Below, in pieces: positions 48,651-57,952 of a stretch of DNA of 64,000 nt (positions are counted from its first letter, which is position 1; each line of letters opens with the position of its first letter). Made by a program: the position numbers and the translations under genes. The stretch is from Sphingobium sp. OAS761 (GTDB taxonomy: Bacteria > Pseudomonadota > Alphaproteobacteria > Sphingomonadales > Sphingomonadaceae). The notes beneath the pieces were generated by a model. That model ran no database searches and was not told the DNA's origin. It worked only from the letters and a program-made list of their open reading frames with translations. The stretch is taken from the NCBI RefSeq assembly GCF_024168485.1, contig NZ_JALJVY010000011.1:62001-126000 (forward strand), in the 5' to 3' direction.

Positions 48651-50086
48651 TGATTGATTCCGCTTCCCTTCTGGCGGTTCTGCCGGAACTCGTCCTAACC
48701 GCAGGTGGCCTGATCCTGATGTTGGTCGCCGCCTATGGCGGTGATGCCAGCGCGCGTGTCGTCAACTGGCTGTCGGTCGTCACCCTGGCGCTTGCCGGTT
48801 TGGCGCTGTCCTGCTCTCTCGCGCATGGACCCGATGCTTTCGACGGCCTGATGCGTGCCGATGCATTTTCGGTATTTGCCAAGGCGCTGATCTACGGCGC
48901 CGCCGCTGCCGCCATCCTGCTGGCGCCCCGTTATTTCGCGGTCGATGGTGCGCCGCGCCCCGAATATCCGGTGCTGATCCTCTTTTCGGCGATCGGCATG
49001 GGCATGATGGTATCGGCCGGCGACCTGCTGACGCTCTATGTCGGTCTCGAAATGCAGAGCCTTGCCGCCTATGTGCTGGCCAGCTTCATGCGTCAGGACG
49101 AGCGCTCGTCGGAAGCGGGACTCAAATATTTCGTGCTGGGTTCGCTCGCCAGCGGTATCCTGCTTTACGGATCGGCGCTGCTGTACGGCTTCACCGGCAC
49201 GACCGCCTTCGACGGTATCGCGGTCGCCATGGGCGATGGCGTGTCCAAGGGCGAATTGTTCGGCATGGTCTTCCTGCTTGCCGGCCTGGCGTTCAAGATG
49301 AGCGCCGTGCCGTTCCACATGTGGACGCCCGACGTCTATGAAGGCGCGCCGACCCCGGTCACGACCTTCTTCGGCAGCGCACCCAAGGTCGCGGCGATGG
49401 GGCTGGCCGTGCGTGTCGCGATCGAAGCGCTTGGCCCGGCCGGCATGGACTGGCAGCAGATCGTGATCTTCGTTGCACTCGCCTCCATCATCCTGGGCGC
49501 TGTCGCGGCGATCGGCCAGACCAACATCAAGCGTCTGATGGCCTATTCGTCGATCAACAATGTCGGTTTCGCGCTGATCGGCCTGGCCGCCGGCACGCCC
49601 GCCGGCGTTGCGGCGACGATGAGCTATATGGCGATCTACGTTGTCATGACGATCGGCGCCTTTGCCTGCATCCTGCAGATGCGCGACGCGCAAGGGCGCC
49701 CGCTCGAAAGCATCGCCAGCCTCGCGGGTCTGTCGCAGTCGCGCAAGGGACTGGCCGCGGCCCTCGCCATTTTCATGTTCTCGATGGCCGGCATTCCGCC
49801 ACTGTTCGGTTTCTGGGCGAAATTCCTGGTATTCGACGCGGCGGTGGGTGCCGGGCTGACCGCGCTGGCCGCGTTCGGCATCGCGGCATCGGTGATCGGC
49901 GCCTTCTATTATCTCAAGATCATCAAGACGATGTATTTTGACGACCCGGCGGAGGCCTATGAAGCCAGCGGCGGCGCCGTCGAAAACATCATCCTGACGG
50001 CCTGCGCCGTCGTGATCGTGCTGGGCTATCTGCTCAATCCCTTGCTGGATCAGGCGAGCGCCGCCGCCGCGGCGTCGCTCTTCTGA
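48650..50086 (+). CDS. nuoN: NADH-quinone oxidoreductase subunit N
   Basis: Third antiporter-like proton-pump subunit, 478 residues, 14 helices. Signatures LLTLYVGLEMQSLAAYVLA (conserved Glu), AFKMSAVPFHMWTPDVYEG (Lys) and GQTNIKRLMAYSSINNVGF. Last of the 14 nuo genes. Its stop TGA sits in a CTGA that probably starts birA. Confidence 0.97.
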   Translation: MIDSASLLAVLPELVLTAGGLILMLVAAYGGDASARVVNWLSVVTLALAGLALSCSLAHGPDAFDGLMRADAFSVFAKALIYGAAAAAILLAPRYFAVDGAPRPEYPVLILFSAIGMGMMVSAGDLLTLYVGLEMQSLAAYVLASFMRQDERSSEAGLKYFVLGSLASGILLYGSALLYGFTGTTAFDGIAVAMGDGVSKGELFGMVFLLAGLAFKMSAVPFHMWTPDVYEGAPTPVTTFFGSAPKVAAMGLAVRVAIEALGPAGMDWQQIVIFVALASIILGAVAAIGQTNIKRLMAYSSINNVGFALIGLAAGTPAGVAATMSYMAIYVVMTIGAFACILQMRDAQGRPLESIASLAGLSQSRKGLAAALAIFMFSMAGIPPLFGFWAKFLVFDAAVGAGLTALAAFGIAASVIGAFYYLKIIKTMYFDDPAEAYEASGGAVENIILTACAVVIVLGYLLNPLLDQASAAAAASLF

Positions 50087-50790
50087 CGCTGATCCGCTTC
50101 GTCGAGGAAACCGGCTCCACGAACGCCGACATGCAGGCGCTGGCGGAGCGGGGAGCGCCCGAGGGAAGCTGGCTGCGGGCGGCGCGTCAGACCGGGGGGC
50201 GCGGACGGATGGGCCGGACGTGGGAAAGCCCTGCCGGCAATCTTCACTGTTCGACGCTGGTGCGCGTCGGGTTGGACGACCCGCAGCCGCATACGCTCGC
50301 TCTGGTTGCCGCCAATGCCGTGCATGCGCTGATCGCGCCGCTCTGTGCCGGGCAGGCGCGGATCAAATGGCCCAACGACGTGCTGGTCGACGGTGCCAAG
50401 ATCGCCGGCATTCTGCTGGAGCGGACGGGCGACAGCATCGTCATCGGCATCGGGATCAACGTGACTGGTCACCCGGCCGGGCTGGATCGGCCGGTGACAA
50501 GCCTTGCCGCGCAAGGTGCCGCCGACGCGGAAGCCGGTGCGTTGCTGGAGCGACTGGCGATGCTGTTCGCGCACTGGCTGGCGATCTGGCGCGCGCAGGG
50601 GCTGGAACCCGTCCTGGCGCACTGGCTGCTCAACGCGCACCCTCGCGGCACTGCGATGCGCGTCGTGCAGCCCGATGGTGCGATCGTGGAGGGGCAGTTC
50701 GACACGCTGGATCGGCACGGTATGCTGATGCTGCGCTTGGCGAACGGCGATAGCCGTGCCATCCACGCCGGCGACATCATCCTGGGCTGA
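50083..50790 (+). CDS. birA: Biotin--[acetyl-CoA-carboxylase] ligase
   Basis: Attaches biotin to the carboxylase carrier protein. The catalytic domain is complete only if translation starts upstream of the first ATG (50131): the substrate motif [11 protein letters not shown] is encoded at 50098-50130. No ATG, GTG or TTG is available in that frame before the family N-terminus. CTG at 50083 overlaps the nuoN stop as CTGA, matching the coupling elsewhere in the operon; CTG 50089 is the other option. The product is about 235 residues with [16 protein letters not shown] and [18 protein letters not shown]. There is no N-terminal helix-turn-helix, so it is a ligase only, not a repressor. Confidence 0.88.
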   Translation: MTLIRFVEETGSTNADMQALAERGAPEGSWLRAARQTGGRGRMGRTWESPAGNLHCSTLVRVGLDDPQPHTLALVAANAVHALIAPLCAGQARIKWPNDVLVDGAKIAGILLERTGDSIVIGIGINVTGHPAGLDRPVTSLAAQGAADAEAGALLERLAMLFAHWLAIWRAQGLEPVLAHWLLNAHPRGTAMRVVQPDGAIVEGQFDTLDRHGMLMLRLANGDSRAIHAGDIILG

Positions 50791-50800
50791 GGAACGGATC

Positions 50801-51580
50801 ATGCTGCTAGCCATCGATGCGGGCAATACCAATGTGGTTTTCGCGCTGCTGCAAGGGCAGGAGATACGCGCGCGCTGGCGCATCGCCACCGATCCGCGAC
50901 GCACCGCGGACGAATATGCCGTCTGGCTGAACCAGCTGCTGATGCTGGAGGGATACGCCATCGCCGATATCGACGCGGTGATCATCGCGACGGTGGTGCC
51001 GCGCGCCCTTCACAATCTCCAGGTGCTCGCGGAAAAATATTTCAAGACCGCGCCTCTGGTCGCGGGTCAGGCGGGGGCGCCATGGGGCATCGAACTCGAC
51101 GTCGCTGAACCCGCGTCGGTCGGCGCGGACCGCGTTGTAAATGCCATCGCCGCGCACCACCTCTATGACGGCGACCTGATCGTCATAGATTTCGGGACCG
51201 CCACCACCTTTGATGTTGTCGACTATACGGGCGCCTACAAGGGCGGGATCATTGCGCCGGGCATCAACCTGTCGCTGGACGCGCTCGTCGCAGCTGCGGC
51301 CAAGCTGCCCAAGATTGCGATAGCGCCGCCGGAAAACCGTTCGGTTATCGGACGCACCACGGAAGCGCAGATGCATATCGGCGTATTCTGGGGTTATGTT
51401 GCGATGATGGAGGGCCTCGTGGCGCGCATCCGCGCGGAGATCGGCCGGCCCGCCAAAGTGATTTCGACAGGCGGCCTTGCCGTTCTGTTCGACGACAACA
51501 GTGATATTTTTGACGCGATCGCGCCGGACCTGACCATTCAGGGACTGGGGCTGCTGTATGAACGGAGTTTGACGACATAA
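50801..51580 (+). CDS. coaX: Type III pantothenate kinase
   Basis: First step of coenzyme A synthesis. 259 residues from ATG 50801. ASKHA-fold motifs: [16 protein letters not shown] (phosphate loop), [35 protein letters not shown] and the C-terminal [15 protein letters not shown]. Ten bp after birA with GAGGAACGG as ribosome site. The longer frame from 50756 lies in birA. Confidence 0.96.
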   Translation: MLLAIDAGNTNVVFALLQGQEIRARWRIATDPRRTADEYAVWLNQLLMLEGYAIADIDAVIIATVVPRALHNLQVLAEKYFKTAPLVAGQAGAPWGIELDVAEPASVGADRVVNAIAAHHLYDGDLIVIDFGTATTFDVVDYTGAYKGGIIAPGINLSLDALVAAAAKLPKIAIAPPENRSVIGRTTEAQMHIGVFWGYVAMMEGLVARIRAEIGRPAKVISTGGLAVLFDDNSDIFDAIAPDLTIQGLGLLYERSLTT

Positions 51581-53217
51581 TGACGCCTGGAAACGAGCTG
51601 CTCTTCCTGGCCCTGGGTGGGTCGGGAGAGATTGGCATGAACGTCAACCTCTATGGTTGTCAGGGCAAATGGGTGATGGTCGACCTGGGTCTCACCTTCG
51701 CCGATCCGGCCTATCCGGGCGTAGAGCTGGTACTGCCCGACCTGAGCTTCATAGAGGAACGGCGGGATGATCTGCTGGGCATCGTGCTGACCCATGGGCA
51801 TGAAGATCATATCGGGGCAATTCCGTATCTGGCGGCGGATCTCGGCGTGCCGCTTTATGCCACGCCCTTCACGGCGGGCCTGATTCGGCTGAAGCTGGAA
51901 GAGGAAGGACTGAGCCGCGACGTCAAGCTGAACGTCATCGAGAACGGGGGCAGCTTCGAACTCGGGCCGTTCGGTTTCCGCTATGTGCCGCTGGCGCATT
52001 CGATTCCGGAAGGCAATGCCGTGCTGATCGATACGCCGCACGGTCGCATCTTCCACACCGGCGACTGGAAACTGGACGAGCGGCCGTTGCTGGGTCGCCC
52101 GTCCACGCCGCAGGAACTGACCGCGATCGGCGACGATGGCGTGCTGGCTCTGGTGTGCGACAGCACTAATGTATTCAATTCCGAAGCCAGCGGCTCGGAA
52201 GGCGATGTGCGCGAAGGCTTGATGCGGACCGTCGCCGACGCGCAGGGCCGGGTGCTCGTGACGACCTTTGCGTCGAACGCGGCACGGCTCCAGACCCTGG
52301 GCGAGGTCGCTGCCGCCACCGGCCGTACGCTCTGCGTCGCTGGCCGTTCGCTCGACCGGATCATCACGACGGCGAAGGCCGCGGGCTACCTCAAGGATTT
52401 CCCGCCGACCGTCGATTGGGACGATGCGATGAAGCTCCCGCGCCGCGATGTCATGATCATCGCGACCGGCGGGCAGGGGGAAACCCGCGCCGCGCTGGCG
52501 CGCATCGCGTTCGACAGTCACCCCATCAAGCTGACGCAGGGTGACACGGTCGTCTTTTCCTCCAAGCAGATTCCCGGCAACGAAATCGCGATCGGTCGTA
52601 TCCAGAACGCATTGGCTACCGCCGGAGTGCTGATGGTCACGGACCGCCAGGCCGAAGTCCATGTGTCCGGACATCCGGGACGTCCCGAACTGGAGGCAAT
52701 GTATCGCTGGATCAGGCCGCAAATCCTGCTGCCGGTGCATGGGGAGCGGCGCCACATGGCGGAACAGGCGCGACTGGGGCTGGCAAGCGGCATCGACCAT
52801 GCACCCGTCCAGTCGAACGGGGACGTGCTGCGCCTTGCACCCGGCAAGCCGCAGATCATCGGCCACGAACATTCGGCGCGGTTGGTGCTGGATGGTGACG
52901 TCATACTGCCTGCGGACGGCAGCACCATGAATGAAAGGCGCAAGGTCAGCCTTCACGGGCAGATCAGCGTTGCGGTCGCCCTGGACCGCAAGGGGAAGCT
53001 GATCGGTGCGCCCGCGCTCAGGACGCAAGGCGTGCCGGTGGAAGAAGACAAGACGGCTTTTCTGGCGGAGGCCGCCGAAGAAGCGGCCGGAGTCGTCCCG
53101 AAGGGGTCGCAGGACGAAGAAGCGCTGCGCGAGCGGGTGCGCCTTGCCGTGCGCCGCACGGCGACGCGCTGGACCGGCAAGAAACCGGTGGTGGACGTTC
53201 TGCTCATTCGCGCCTAG
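51580..53217 (+). CDS. rnj: Ribonuclease J
   Basis: Metallo-beta-lactamase/beta-CASP nuclease with endo- and 5'-exonuclease activity, involved in RNA turnover and rRNA maturation. 545 residues. Zn site VLTHGHEDHIGAIPYL, later VPLAHSIPEGNAV and IFHTGDWKLDE. Beta-CASP part has VLVTTFASNAARLQTLGEV, VMIIATGGQGE and HVSGHPGRPELEAM. TAATG overlap with coaX. This order after nuo is common in sphingomonads. Confidence 0.95.
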   Translation: MTPGNELLFLALGGSGEIGMNVNLYGCQGKWVMVDLGLTFADPAYPGVELVLPDLSFIEERRDDLLGIVLTHGHEDHIGAIPYLAADLGVPLYATPFTAGLIRLKLEEEGLSRDVKLNVIENGGSFELGPFGFRYVPLAHSIPEGNAVLIDTPHGRIFHTGDWKLDERPLLGRPSTPQELTAIGDDGVLALVCDSTNVFNSEASGSEGDVREGLMRTVADAQGRVLVTTFASNAARLQTLGEVAAATGRTLCVAGRSLDRIITTAKAAGYLKDFPPTVDWDDAMKLPRRDVMIIATGGQGETRAALARIAFDSHPIKLTQGDTVVFSSKQIPGNEIAIGRIQNALATAGVLMVTDRQAEVHVSGHPGRPELEAMYRWIRPQILLPVHGERRHMAEQARLGLASGIDHAPVQSNGDVLRLAPGKPQIIGHEHSARLVLDGDVILPADGSTMNERRKVSLHGQISVAVALDRKGKLIGAPALRTQGVPVEEDKTAFLAEAAEEAAGVVPKGSQDEEALRERVRLAVRRTATRWTGKKPVVDVLLIRA

Positions 53218-53226
53218 TCAGGCGCC

Positions 53227-53496
53227 ATGAACTGGTACGCTGTCTTTGCGATCTATTTCCTGATGTGGGTCGTATGCGCCTTCATCATGCTGCCTTTCGG
53301 CATCCGCACGCCCGATGAAACCGGCGAGCAGTTGATGAAGGGGCAGGCGGACAGCGCTCCCAGCAATTTCCGGCCATGGCGTGTGGTGTTGCGCGCGACG
53401 ATCCTGTCGGCCGTGCTGTTCGCACTTTACTATGTCAATTATGTCGAAGGCTGGCTGACGGTCGACATGCTGCCGGGCTACCATCCGACACGTTGA
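53227..53496 (+). CDS. DUF1467 family membrane protein
   Basis: 89 residues, two membrane helices (AVFAIYFLMWVVCAFIMLPF and ATILSAVLFALYYVNYV). The linker FGIRTPDETGEQLMKGQADSAPSNFRP is the DUF1467 signature. Function unknown. Nine bp after rnj; last gene of the long nuo-birA-coaX-rnj run. The 88-bp gap that follows has no clear terminator hairpin. Confidence 0.9.
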   Translation: MNWYAVFAIYFLMWVVCAFIMLPFGIRTPDETGEQLMKGQADSAPSNFRPWRVVLRATILSAVLFALYYVNYVEGWLTVDMLPGYHPTR

Positions 53497-53584
53497 ATGA
53501 CGGGCCGGGTGCGACAGCCGTCGCGGCCGCATATTCCCAACTGCCTTTGACCCGATGATGACCAACGCCCCACGGGCGGCCCTG

Positions 53585-56257
53585 CTATTGGCGCAGTCGT
53601 TCGATTGCCTGTGCCAGCGCGACATAGAGTTTGCCCATATCCGACGAGAGCACCGCGACGCCCAGCGCATTGCCGTCGCGCGCCGACAGGATGATGCGCA
53701 GCATGGATTCGAAGTCGTGGATATAGCGGTTCACATGGTCGCGGAATTCGGGTTCATTATCGTAATGGAGCGCGATCTCCCGCGACTCCCCGGCATCCAG
53801 CAGCTTGACGGCGCGGCGCGTGAACACGCCGCGATCGCCCTTCAGATAGGCTGACCAGGCAGAGTCGGTAACATCGTTCGACAGGATCTTGGCAACGTCG
53901 ATGGCGGTGCTGTTGAGCGATTCGATGAGCAATGCCGAACGGCGCGCGAAATGATCGCGATCTCGATCCTCGGCCGCGCGATCCGCTTCCGCGATACGCT
54001 GCTCGACACTGGCGCTCGTGTCGGCGATTGTCAGCAATTGTCGGGTCAGCCGCTCCGATGCCGCGTTGGCCGCTTTCACGGCCTCTTCGGCGACCTGTGT
54101 GATCTGATTGAGTTGTGCCGTGACCCGTTCATCCACGGCGTCGCGCATGGCCCGCTCACTGGCATCCGCAAGCGATTGAGCGGCCTCGGGAATAGCGCGT
54201 CCCAGCGCCTGCCGGGCCCGTTCCGCGGCCTGCTCAGCCGTGTCCTTGACCCGCAGCAGGGCGGTGACGAGCAGCGGACCCGCGCCTTCCGTGATCCGGG
54301 TCGCATCCTGATGCGCGGCATCCAGCGCGTCGCGCAGGCGATTGACCAGGTCGCGATTGGCCTCCAGGCCGCTCTGGGTGCTCTCCAGCCATTCGGTCAA
54401 GCGGCTGCCCTGTCCGCGCAGCATGGATTCCGCTTCCTCGGTCCGACCCAGCAGGGCTTCCGAAATCGCCTCCAGCCGTTCCATCTCGGGCGTCGTGCTG
54501 CCCAGCAGCGCCCGGCTCTGGTCGAGACGGGCATCGAACCGATCCAGCGCCGCAGGGTAGGTTTCGTCCAGCTCGCGGACGCTCGAATCGAGAGCTAAGA
54601 GCAGCGTTTCCGCGCAACCGATCAGCTTTTCGGCAGTCATGCCGCCGGCCGCGAGGGCCTGATCGATGCGCTGCGTTTCCGAAGCCAAGCCTGCCAGAGC
54701 CTGTGTCATCCGGTCGCTGCGGGCCATCGCGCTTTCTTCCAGCGCGGCGAAGCGGCTTTCACTGGCGCCGATGGTGCCTTGCAGATTTTCGTGCAGTCCG
54801 GTCATCAGACTGCGTTGGCCCTCCACCATTTCGTTAATGTGATGAAGGCGGCTTTCCACATCGCCAATTGCATCAGCGAACCCGGTGACGGTCTGCCCGC
54901 CCATGTTGTCCAGGCTGTCTCGCGCCCGGTCGACAAGTGCATCCAGCGCCTTGCCGTGCGATGCCAGGCGCGTATCGGCCATCGCGAGCGCTTCCTGGGC
55001 ATGATCGACCGTCGCGTCCAGCCGTTGGCGAATCGTCGCCTCGATCGATTCGAGATCGACGCCGAGCCGGGCTATCACGTCCTCGCTGGTCGTCATGATG
55101 CCCGTCTGCGCGGCGCTGACCAGGCCTTCCAGCGCTTCGGCGCGGCGCGTCAGGCCCGAATCGGTTTCGGTCATCGCCGACCGGATGGATTGCAAGAGCA
55201 TATCCAGCCTGTCGCGCGCCTGCGCCTGCATCGCTTCCAGGTCTTCGTTCAACGCGGCGCGGATGCTCTGGCTGCTGCTGGCAACCCCGGCCTGAGCCGC
55301 ATCGACCATGGCGGCAAGTGCCGCGGACTGGGCTTCGATGTCCTGGCGGCTGCCGTCCATCGCCAGCCGTGCGCCAGCGGCCGTCGCTTCGATCCGACCC
55401 GCTGCGATGTCAGCCATACCGTTCACTTCGTCCGAAGCCGCGCGGGCCTTTTCCTGAAGCTGGGATAGCTGGCTCGACAGGCTCTTGGTGGCTGACAATG
55501 TGCGTGCACGGGTATCGTCGGACAATTCGGCAAGTCGGTGCAACCGGGTTTCCAGCGTGTCGATCCGTTCGGCCAGCGCATGGCCATTGTCCATGATCTG
55601 TGCCGCAATACGGCCCGTGCGATCCTCTATCTCCGGTATCGAGGCGACCAGCGTTTCCATCCGCGCCATCAGCGCCGCGCCAGCCTGTTCGGCCGCTTCG
55701 GCGCGCGTTGCCGTGATTTCCGCGCGGCCGGCGATCAATTCTGCCGACGCCTCCATGTTACTGCTCGCGGCAGCACCGTAACTGTCCAGCAGTTCCGCCT
55801 GATCCTGCATGGACTGACGGGCGGTTTCGAGCTGGGTGGCGATACGGCCCAGCCGGATTTCCAGCAGGTCCGCCTCCGTCCGGAGCGCCCGCGCTGTCTC
55901 CAGGTAGCGGTGCGACTCGGCGCGGCTGGACCGCAGGAAAATCAAGTACGCCAGGCCCAGCAGGATGAGTGGTGCGCATATTGTTGCGATGGCCGCCGAC
56001 CAGCTCGCCGGTCCGCCGCGCAGCGCGTCCGAGGCGATCATCGACCAGAGTGAGAAGCCGACCCAGGCGAGTGCAAGGACCAGAATGCCGATACGAAGTC
56101 CGTTTCCGCCGCCGATGTGCGGGTCGGATCCTGTTTCTTCCTCGCCGATGTCGAGAACCGCCTGTTTCAAAAGCAATATGTCGTCCATCTGCGCGTCTTT
56201 GCCAGTCGCGCCTGTGTCCTCGCGCCAGAACTCGACGATTGTGCTGCCCCCTGTCAT
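53585..56257 (-). CDS. Large membrane-anchored coiled-coil protein, TipN-like layout
   Basis: 890 residues. After a 50-residue acidic N-terminus come two transmembrane helices (IGILVLALAWVGFSLWSMIA and AAIATICAPLILLGLAYLIF). Then about 650 residues of Ala/Glu/Arg-rich heptad-type sequence follow, heavy in SxxALAERID-like repeats: a long coiled coil. The last 100 or so residues are a separate conserved-looking domain (SWSAYLKGDRGVFTRRAVK-like; EFRDHVNRYIHDFESMLRI; VLSSDMGKLYVALAQAIERL). Size and layout match the Caulobacter polarity factor TipN (two N-terminal helices plus coiled coil), but homology is not established here. AGGA precedes ATG 56257. Confidence 0.8.
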   Translation of the reverse strand: MTGGSTIVEFWREDTGATGKDAQMDDILLLKQAVLDIGEEETGSDPHIGGGNGLRIGILVLALAWVGFSLWSMIASDALRGGPASWSAAIATICAPLILLGLAYLIFLRSSRAESHRYLETARALRTEADLLEIRLGRIATQLETARQSMQDQAELLDSYGAAASSNMEASAELIAGRAEITATRAEAAEQAGAALMARMETLVASIPEIEDRTGRIAAQIMDNGHALAERIDTLETRLHRLAELSDDTRARTLSATKSLSSQLSQLQEKARAASDEVNGMADIAAGRIEATAAGARLAMDGSRQDIEAQSAALAAMVDAAQAGVASSSQSIRAALNEDLEAMQAQARDRLDMLLQSIRSAMTETDSGLTRRAEALEGLVSAAQTGIMTTSEDVIARLGVDLESIEATIRQRLDATVDHAQEALAMADTRLASHGKALDALVDRARDSLDNMGGQTVTGFADAIGDVESRLHHINEMVEGQRSLMTGLHENLQGTIGASESRFAALEESAMARSDRMTQALAGLASETQRIDQALAAGGMTAEKLIGCAETLLLALDSSVRELDETYPAALDRFDARLDQSRALLGSTTPEMERLEAISEALLGRTEEAESMLRGQGSRLTEWLESTQSGLEANRDLVNRLRDALDAAHQDATRITEGAGPLLVTALLRVKDTAEQAAERARQALGRAIPEAAQSLADASERAMRDAVDERVTAQLNQITQVAEEAVKAANAASERLTRQLLTIADTSASVEQRIAEADRAAEDRDRDHFARRSALLIESLNSTAIDVAKILSNDVTDSAWSAYLKGDRGVFTRRAVKLLDAGESREIALHYDNEPEFRDHVNRYIHDFESMLRIILSARDGNALGVAVLSSDMGKLYVALAQAIERLRQ

Positions 56258-56337
56258 GCCGCCATCCTAACAGCTTTTCTGCCAAGGCAAATGCCCTGTT
56301 ACCAAAACTTAACGCAAGCCCGATAGCGTTGGTCTCC

Positions 56338-56640
56338 ATGTCATACGATCCCGGTGCTCTGGATGCGGCATTGGCCGCTGCGGTTGGCGACGATAGCGCG
56401 CTGATCGCGGACCTGCGCATCGCCTTCATGGAAAGCGCCGAACGGCAGGTGGACTTGCTGGGTCGGGCGCGCTGCGATGCCAACTGGCAACTGGCGGCAT
56501 GGCGGCTCAAGGGGCTGGCCGCCAGCTTCGGCCTGACGGCTCTCATGGCCATGGCAGACGAAGCCGCGACGACGGCGCCCGGCGATCCGCGCATATTGCG
56601 GCGCCTGCGCGCGGCGCTTTCGGGCATCGAGCAAAGCTGA
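56338..56640 (+). CDS. Hpt-domain-like protein lacking the phospho-His
   Basis: 100 residues, all helical. The Hpt core is visible: DSALIADLRIAFMESAERQ, then ANWQLAAWRLKGLAASFG and LMAMADEA. In Hpt proteins the motif is AHxLKGxAxxxG; here Trp55 stands where the phosphorylated His belongs (A-W-R-L-K-G). It therefore cannot be an ordinary phosphotransfer protein. Divergent from the coiled-coil gene (80-bp gap) and 90 bp before the nucleotidyltransferase-like gene. ATG 56338 is chosen from family fit; there is no strong ribosome site. Confidence 0.75.
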   Translation: MSYDPGALDAALAAAVGDDSALIADLRIAFMESAERQVDLLGRARCDANWQLAAWRLKGLAASFGLTALMAMADEAATTAPGDPRILRRLRAALSGIEQS

Positions 56641-56730
56641 AATATCGATCTTGTCCGGCCCGGCTTGCGTCACGGCTCCGGCCTTGCGAAAAGGTCGGCT
56701 CAAACATGACCGGGTCGGCAACGTAACGAA

Positions 56731-57897
56731 ATGGGTTTTTCCGTCATCCTCAGCGCAAGTCGCGCAACCGGCGATTCGTCGGGCGGCCTGCGCGCGGGCC
56801 TGCATTTCGCGGGTCAGACTCTGGTGGAATATCAGGCGAGGCAGGCGGTGCGGGCCGGCGCGGACCATGTGCTGATCGCCGTCGGCGTCATCACGCCAGT
56901 CCTGTCACAGGCGGTAGACCGGTTGGGCGCGGATGGTATCCCGGTAGCATTGGTCCGGGATATGGTATCCATGGTGCGCGATGTGCCGAGGGACAGGGAC
57001 GCATTGCTGATCGCCGACGGGGCAATCGTGGCACAGGCGCATGTCGATGCGTTCGGGCAAATGCAGGGCGATGCGCTGCTGATCACTGACGACAGCCGCG
57101 CCAGTGCGCCGCTGGAACGGATAGATTCGGGTCAGCGCTGGGCCGGTCTGGTGCGGGTCAGCCCCGCCTTGCTGTTCGACACGCTGGACATGATCGGGGA
57201 CTGGGACCTGGCATTGACCCTGGTGCGGGCGGCGGTGCAGAAGGGCGCGCGTCGTGTCACCGTGCCTCAGGACGATTTGCTGGAGGGCAGGGTGGCGCTG
57301 GTGGACAGCCAGCAACAGGCCGACCTTGTCGCGCAGGCGGTGATTTCTGCCGGAACGAAGTCGGGCCATGCGCGCGGCGGTGTGGAACATTTGCTGCTGG
57401 CGCCACTGGCCCGCCGGATCGCGCCGATTCTGATGCGCGCGCAGGTGCCGGCGCTGCAGGTGCGGGTCGCTGCGATCGCGGTGGGTGCGATAGCGCTCGT
57501 TCCGGTCGAACTGCATTGGACGCTGTCGGGCTTCAGCCTTCTGCTGCTGGCCTTGCTGCTGTCGGAAGCGGCCGACAGGCTGGACGAACTGGCGCTGCGC
57601 AGTCCCATGATGAACTGGGTCGCGCTGGTGCCGCCCTTGATGGCTTTGATCGGCCTGGTCCTGGTTGGCGGCACGCCGTTGGCGGTCGATCTGGCGCTTA
57701 TGCTGGCCATCTTGGTGGTGGCGAACCGGTGGCGGCGAACGGGCGCGGCGCGCGCCTGGATGATCCTGACGCCCGGCACGGTGCTGCTGCTGCTGACGGG
57801 GGCAGCCATGGCCGGGTGGCTGGACGCGGGATTCCGCGTGGCGGTGCTGGTGGCGATAGCCTCTTTCGGTGCCATCATCCTGCGCCGTCACGGCTGA
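56731..57897 (+). CDS. Nucleotidyltransferase-like domain fused to membrane domain
   Basis: 388 residues. The N-terminal 200 or so look like a GT-A/MobA-type nucleotidyltransferase (LRAGLHFAGQTLVEYQARQAVRAGADHVLIAVG; RDALLIADGAIVA; ALLITDDSRAS). From about 245 there are five to six membrane helices (VRVAAIAVGAIALVPVELHW to LVAIASFGAIILRRHG). Such fusions recall sugar/alditol-phosphate cytidylyltransferase plus CDP-alcohol transferase proteins. But the CDP-alcohol signature (DG-x2-AR) is not visible, and the glycine-rich start motif of a nucleotidyltransferase is degenerate. Function unknown. Confidence 0.7.
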   Translation: MGFSVILSASRATGDSSGGLRAGLHFAGQTLVEYQARQAVRAGADHVLIAVGVITPVLSQAVDRLGADGIPVALVRDMVSMVRDVPRDRDALLIADGAIVAQAHVDAFGQMQGDALLITDDSRASAPLERIDSGQRWAGLVRVSPALLFDTLDMIGDWDLALTLVRAAVQKGARRVTVPQDDLLEGRVALVDSQQQADLVAQAVISAGTKSGHARGGVEHLLLAPLARRIAPILMRAQVPALQVRVAAIAVGAIALVPVELHWTLSGFSLLLLALLLSEAADRLDELALRSPMMNWVALVPPLMALIGLVLVGGTPLAVDLALMLAILVVANRWRRTGAARAWMILTPGTVLLLLTGAAMAGWLDAGFRVAVLVAIASFGAIILRRHG

Positions 57898-57952
57898 CAA
57901 TTGGTCGGCAAGGTTTAGTGCATTTTAACGACGTGCGATTAAGCTGCAGCGC

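Noticed and set aside
50131..50790. birA starting at its first ATG (50131)
   Set aside because: It would remove the FVEETGSTN substrate-binding motif, which is encoded just upstream in the same open frame.
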